From Leishmania mexicana MHOM/GT/2001/U1103 (lineage: Eukaryota > Euglenozoa > Kinetoplastea > Trypanosomatida > Trypanosomatidae): a stretch of 64,000 bases of DNA. The notes beneath the pieces are model-generated. The model was not told where the DNA came from. It saw only the letters and a program-made list of their open reading frames with translations, and ran no database searches. Each line of letters opens with the position of its first letter. Position 1 is the first letter of the stretch. The DNA lies in assembly GCF_000234665.1 (NCBI RefSeq), contig NC_018324.1:3117688-3181687 (forward strand), in the 5' to 3' direction. The translations under genes and the position numbers were made by a program. Positions 61,601 through 64,000 of this stretch are shown piece after piece.

Positions 61601-63898
61601 GCTCGTGGCGGCATGTCGTCCACGGTCACTTCTCGTCGTCGCGGCGCCGGCAAGAGTAGTGTCGGGCCGCAGGATGGGGATGACTACTTTGCGTCTGAGC
61701 TGCAGGTGGGCAGCGAGGGCGTCGTCGGTGGCAGCGTGATGGCCAGCATGCTCCTCGACGCGGAGGCCTTCGCGCTGCACCCGCTGTGGACTCTAGACAG
61801 TACCGCCATGATGACTTTTGCCTACGGCGCCCTCAGCTTCCTAGAGCGTTTCATGCTGGAGGAGATGGACGACAGCGACCCACGCCACCCCATGAACCTC
61901 GAAAAAGAGAACGCCTTGTACGAGTACAATCAACGCGTAGAGTGCAACATCCGCGCATCTGCGCAGAAAGCCGCAGCTGGCGTGGTGGACGGAGGGAGAT
62001 GCAGCGGGGCACCGCTGCTGGCGGTGCGTGATAGGGAGCAGCTGAGCAGGACGGCCGGCAGCACAGCACCTTTGCCGACGGCCACGCGTGCGCATGCCCC
62101 ATTCCAGTGTGTCGGGGTAGGTGACATTGGTCGGGCTGGTGTGCCTGGATACGGACGCCGTGGCGCGTCAGCGTCGTCTAGCTCCTCCCCAGAGTCAAGT
62201 GCTACACAGCGTGGGGGTGGCGTCGGTGCGGCCGCCTTGTCCCTCTCGCGTGTGGCCGGTAACGTGGATGTCATCCTCTTCCACCCCTCGGAGCCGATGG
62301 TGGTGACATCGACAACAGGCGGCTTGTTGAGCGTGTGGTCGTACGAGCCTATCGGCAAGGCAACTGCGGATGAGGTGGAGGCGGCTCAGGACGCAGCCAA
62401 CAATGACGGGGGTGAGGGTGGTTATGAGCGCTCTGCGACAGCTCGAGGCGCGCACAGAGGGCCTATTTCGTCTCTTCGAGTCTTGGAGGCTCGCGCGCAG
62501 TATTTCCTGCGCGATGTTGTCGGCCGCGCCAACTCCGCCATGGCGCGCGTTGCGCAGCCTCGATACATGTACGATCGATACAACCCGCATGGTCAGGCCC
62601 CAGCTCGGCGCGCGGGCGGCGCCATTGCCGCTGCTAAGGTGGAGCTGGAGGCGCGTCGGCTCTCGCGCACTGCGTACGGCACAGGCAAGGATGTCAACAC
62701 TGCAGCTTACCGCCGTGACGAGGCAAGTGGCCTCGGTGGTGGCGGCAGTCGGCCCGGTATGTGGATGGAGCGCGCCGAGGCCGCCAATGCCGCTGCCGCT
62801 CTACCGTCCTCGTACCGGCACGGCCACCTGCACTACTACCACGGGGTCGGCGACCTGCACCTTGTCGACGCGGCCTACCGCCCTATGCTGTGCGCGGTGC
62901 GGCGCACCGGTGCTGTGGAGATGTTCTCCGACTTTGCTGACCGCCGGGAAGTCCGCCGCGTGACCACCTTTGAAGCGATGCCGCTGGATCAGAGAGAGGA
63001 GCAGCACCACTGCGTGTCGAGCTACCAACCCCCTGCCGGCCTGCTGTACGTGAGTACTGAGGACGGTGGTGTCAGCACCTGGGACTTGGGAAGCGAGCAG
63101 CGGCTTGCCGTGTCTGGCCGATTGGCCTCCGCTGCGGAGGATACCACAGCCGTGTCGGCCCTCATGGCCCACCCATGCACGCCGTACGAGTACGTTGTGG
63201 GCAGTTATGGCATGCCTGTATGCGTCTTCGATTTGCGCGACGGCGTCACCGGAGCGGCTCGACGCGGCGTGTCTCTGCCGTCTTTCCGTTGCTGCATTAG
63301 GAGCGGCCTCGTCTCACCCTTCTGTTTGCGGGTGAGCTACTCGCGGCGCTACCCGAATGCGGTGGTGGCCGGGTACGCTGGCGGCACAGTGGCCGTCTGG
63401 GATCGGCGCTATACGAAGCAGCCGTGCGTTCTGTTTGGCGTGGCGCTCGACAGCCCGTATGCCACAGACCTCACATCCAGTGAGGCCCGCGCCGCCTCCG
63501 CTGTCGCCCCTCGCATGATTCGTCAGCTCGACACGCATTCGAGCAGTAAGCGGTTTCTGACACTCATGACAACTCCCTCATCACTGCAGCTCGTGCAGCC
63601 GTGGAGAGACGACGGACGGGCGAGCCTGGCTGGGGCAGACGGTGCTGACGGCAGCCTCTTGCCTCGTGAGGGACCGCTAAGGCGACCGACAACCTCTCTT
63701 CTGCATCAGTTCTCACTAGACAGCGGCGGCAGCGAGGACACGAACGGCGGGAGTGGCGGTGGTAGCAGCGGTCCCGGGGCCGCGTGCTTTCACGACTTCA
63801 GTCCTGTCCTCGGCGTCGGCATCGGCAGCACTGTGCGGTTGTACGGCACACCGCATCTCAACTCAGCCGCAGCGTACCTGGAACGAGACCTGGTCTGA
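55643..63898 (+). CDS. Raptor orthologue (TORC1 regulatory-associated scaffold)
   Basis: This 2751-aa protein matches Raptor/KOG1, which presents substrates to TOR kinase in TORC1. A caspase-like RNC region covers about residues 320-740. It includes FHYVARGVPPPRG at about 392-404, PLVFVADCAEAGE at about 438-450, and the highly characteristic LPSDILTSCLTTP (611-623) through LLAERIIVGG to LWSTWDNIVE (730-739). HEAT-like helices follow at about 1141-1600; the HSDDGREACHQRG stretch matches the Raptor SYTTGQEACLQG block. WD40-like blades at about 2204-2745 form the C-terminus. It is about twice the usual Raptor size because of Ser/Ala/Gly/His-rich insertions (about 740-1130, 1330-1470, 1590-1700 and 1750-2050). 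The caspase-like His of animal Raptor (GHG) is replaced (ARG), while the Cys446 position is kept. The ATG at 55643 is the first in a frame open from 55262. Confidence 0.93.
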   Translation: MSAASSPTWPGRHHADSPLRMVLSVPDMESLGEITDMDVQELLLAMTSPTGSHGRGARPTDAEVPGEDDPVALYSAEVAYTREEQPAQQQQLQRRPFVAPGVYTAGRSRRVSLPPDPTPSPMTMEFQRTFPCSGHRTSVASPLLQNTPLSQSNTFAEPNNTTLASRSSTPTSSLSTTLGSPTKTQDSRAEYRSEASPLSPSPSPSPSASPTLPCLVPISDTEVLEAELHRWDSQLVQECWLHQELHGVRWDEELLLQHGAAYRPRAIASRTTVSMTHSKRLCIALNVETSVVENAEGALRDEKGGGQAAGIPSMSSPEAEAWSPLFMWRSPAFIFGDSSAVLALLSERLSEQYKGLAPRPLPTTCCANARPSDLIQALSDARKDAGSAKVIFHYVARGVPPPRGGNLYLVNIGPSATGYAGPPYSKLSLDTFRSRVGFPLVFVADCAEAGEILNYYIRMCEEQHQQRYFTSSREYQLMSSRQVSAVELDAPTDGQAGRITSSYDRVGSNLDTVPADPLHCGGHFGPGGIDVAAPPQSTILQDFYFIGATGSTDSSNGGASGSVSSAMRSRMNVGRGDAGMMGVGAAAGGAAGGGRAMCDGDTGALRHHPRLPSDILTSCLTTPLRMAILWFVAERPELQALHPLILHLFPGTLTDKKTPLGQLQWYLQCITECIAWSTLSLPQYSRLFREDVYVAPLFRGYLLAERIIVGGLGGCLSVYPPVPATHSHRLWSTWDNIVERSCVSLLRAVRPAPPHCASVLEFRSWLDVQVTSWKYSRPDLLAVEVSNTVPAAAASPGGEAQPSCLPSLPDDAAVVIPPFLAEELLGLQVMLDGITQQSFELPRAYLAGVWGLQLRSSTSAAWGGTRTTAPGADGRDEAGEVGRERRRPFVCPTAGRVQGRGGRGATVRVPLSSIADRYANTLHSSYPRAPQQPQQATAISPPSDGLARLTVASRSSVALPNSSESAAAAAGLAWDHNTQNTTVTFPPHASTRCQDPRKQRPTAPEGAAVVASRMPKRLESRATVTFGGYQRISNATTIAAVPAASAASDEAAVLPAAALSRAVTQGPPSHLGVRKTEYITNLFTSTTTSGQAASFHYTAELYRPADPIESTAALGNLYSSSSTGATATAGSEAPPPQQTFPFMERMPLLLQALLVAAHRERATELVCRLVDCGPAAVLQCAEANVYRFVLDRYWSRPDLRFLMPATLFIYCKSCYADPELIGSAKQRDVAVKACAEILQCPVEVPLSTSSAGGDEAPGAWQSNVLGPYATPYGQRMMAASLLTLIALHSDDGREACHQRGVFQLCCQLLQQAQEEAPLWLAATETPTAPVATAGATSAPPIPRVLSFSQKLHASSPPPALRFQRPATPLCEAGDEPPHMAPPPVFIATTYHLTLLTLFVSLLCSWKLPTTAPAAEGEDHNTEREEEGVPFGSSPADVGASFPGATPPDPPSLSPPLDGTVQDVPQTSAEVLEAGLHAAAPALLHFMYSDTSILRGAAQRCFMMVLISPAPSQVSRAHYAELQLHRLNGLPVRMSEMNTDLRLEATRMAYTAYRWLFAQLREDIPVEEIGQYVAQWMYRWFRLAAKGKPPPPPSIFGDKNLCRGGGQQTSLRAHGSNAPSPQHQQQSAHSVWAPLTVSVSYHGPHVVTPGPIYSHRRSNVLVPAARSARVGMVSDSATGGGVDSLVLGGSLRHHIMPQDHRRLQAYLPPLSNLVRLFFEHTQDTCPYVRTYVRRVVLEEFSFLRQSWYDDYTMMDPQRRASPSPVAEDDDYSGAGRHHYPGHQRRQHHPSGSRQSNRHVDRHHSVSGEGGPGCGGEELEASSAVSGGDLATYLPLKQLLHVREETEAHGGGPAARSLFGMRTIGASPMPMSSDFEAGHWSATAAAASAVDLEDVAEPHPAVLRRFIGRLLRIASSNGAEGATASPMSPLRPHSHYRIEAAGAVGGKEGDEVNDGGDDTRQKRGRSIRGVRCSGDTEVGQGGFAVRTGARGGMSSTVTSRRRGAGKSSVGPQDGDDYFASELQVGSEGVVGGSVMASMLLDAEAFALHPLWTLDSTAMMTFAYGALSFLERFMLEEMDDSDPRHPMNLEKENALYEYNQRVECNIRASAQKAAAGVVDGGRCSGAPLLAVRDREQLSRTAGSTAPLPTATRAHAPFQCVGVGDIGRAGVPGYGRRGASASSSSSPESSATQRGGGVGAAALSLSRVAGNVDVILFHPSEPMVVTSTTGGLLSVWSYEPIGKATADEVEAAQDAANNDGGEGGYERSATARGAHRGPISSLRVLEARAQYFLRDVVGRANSAMARVAQPRYMYDRYNPHGQAPARRAGGAIAAAKVELEARRLSRTAYGTGKDVNTAAYRRDEASGLGGGGSRPGMWMERAEAANAAAALPSSYRHGHLHYYHGVGDLHLVDAAYRPMLCAVRRTGAVEMFSDFADRREVRRVTTFEAMPLDQREEQHHCVSSYQPPAGLLYVSTEDGGVSTWDLGSEQRLAVSGRLASAAEDTTAVSALMAHPCTPYEYVVGSYGMPVCVFDLRDGVTGAARRGVSLPSFRCCIRSGLVSPFCLRVSYSRRYPNAVVAGYAGGTVAVWDRRYTKQPCVLFGVALDSPYATDLTSSEARAASAVAPRMIRQLDTHSSSKRFLTLMTTPSSLQLVQPWRDDGRASLAGADGADGSLLPREGPLRRPTTSLLHQFSLDSGGSEDTNGGSGGGSSGPGAACFHDFSPVLGVGIGSTVRLYGTPHLNSAAAYLERDLV

Positions 63899-64000
63899 GG
63901 AGAAGCGCAGAGAGAAGCGTTGAGCTGGGGGGGGGGCGGTACGTACACGTTTGCGTGGGTGCGCGCGAAAGTATTGAGGTCTGGGGTGGAGGAAGAGCGG
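63899..64000 (+). other. Start of Raptor 3' flank
   Basis: This is purine-rich sequence after the stop codon with a G10-type run. Nothing else is seen. Confidence 0.5.

Noticed and set aside
1..64000. tRNA, rRNA or spliced-leader RNA genes
   Set aside because: I looked for paired A/B box patterns and known RNA sequence and saw none. The A-box-like motif in the SIDERs lacks a B box.
1..64000. CRISPR arrays or bacterial operons
   Set aside because: No spaced direct repeats were seen. The gene content and processing signals are those of a trypanosomatid nucleus.

Overview
The window looks like part of a trypanosomatid nuclear chromosome, most probably Leishmania. Every convincing gene lies on the + strand, as in a polycistronic transcription unit. 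Genes have no introns and are GC-rich at third positions. They are separated by long pyrimidine-rich intergenic stretches with AG acceptors upstream of the ATGs, the usual signals for spliced-leader trans-splicing. Calpain-like proteins carrying the trypanosomatid DUF1935 domain and SIDER-like retroposons fit Leishmania. The species cannot be fixed from the sequence alone. One 100-N gap shows that this is a draft assembly.

Layout. At 0.2-9.3 kb there is a housekeeping group: a zuotin/DNAJC2-like J-protein, a YIF1-family Golgi/ER protein, a PRP38-family splicing factor, an unrecognised multi-spanning membrane protein with a KKXX-like tail, and an esterase-fold protein that has lost its nucleophile. 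From 9.3 to 22.1 kb there is almost no coding sequence. This stretch holds sense and antisense SIDER-like elements, a decayed second esterase gene (about 14.4-15.1 kb), a compositionally strange block (15.1-17.6 kb) that is probably low-quality assembly, and an AT-rich island (about 18-22 kb).

From 22.1 to 47.6 kb lie five calpain-like genes, each with a DUF1935 domain, a CysPc-like domain and a domain III-like tail. All four whose active site is readable have Ser for the catalytic Cys, and three have also lost the His. The first two are near-identical over most of their length. The second contains the 100-N gap, which by comparison with its sister hides about 526 bases. Two small single-domain DUF1935 proteins follow (48.8 and 51.9 kb). 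They have N-termini suited to dual (MGC) and single (MGS) acylation, like the SMP small myristoylated proteins. The window ends with a very large Raptor orthologue (TORC1 scaffold, 2751 aa).

How they fit together. The calpain-like/SMP cluster looks like a family of non-proteolytic structural or scaffold proteins of the membrane skeleton and flagellum, built from one module and differing in acylation and added domains. Expression is expected to be controlled after transcription, by trans-splicing signals and 3' UTR elements including the SIDERs.
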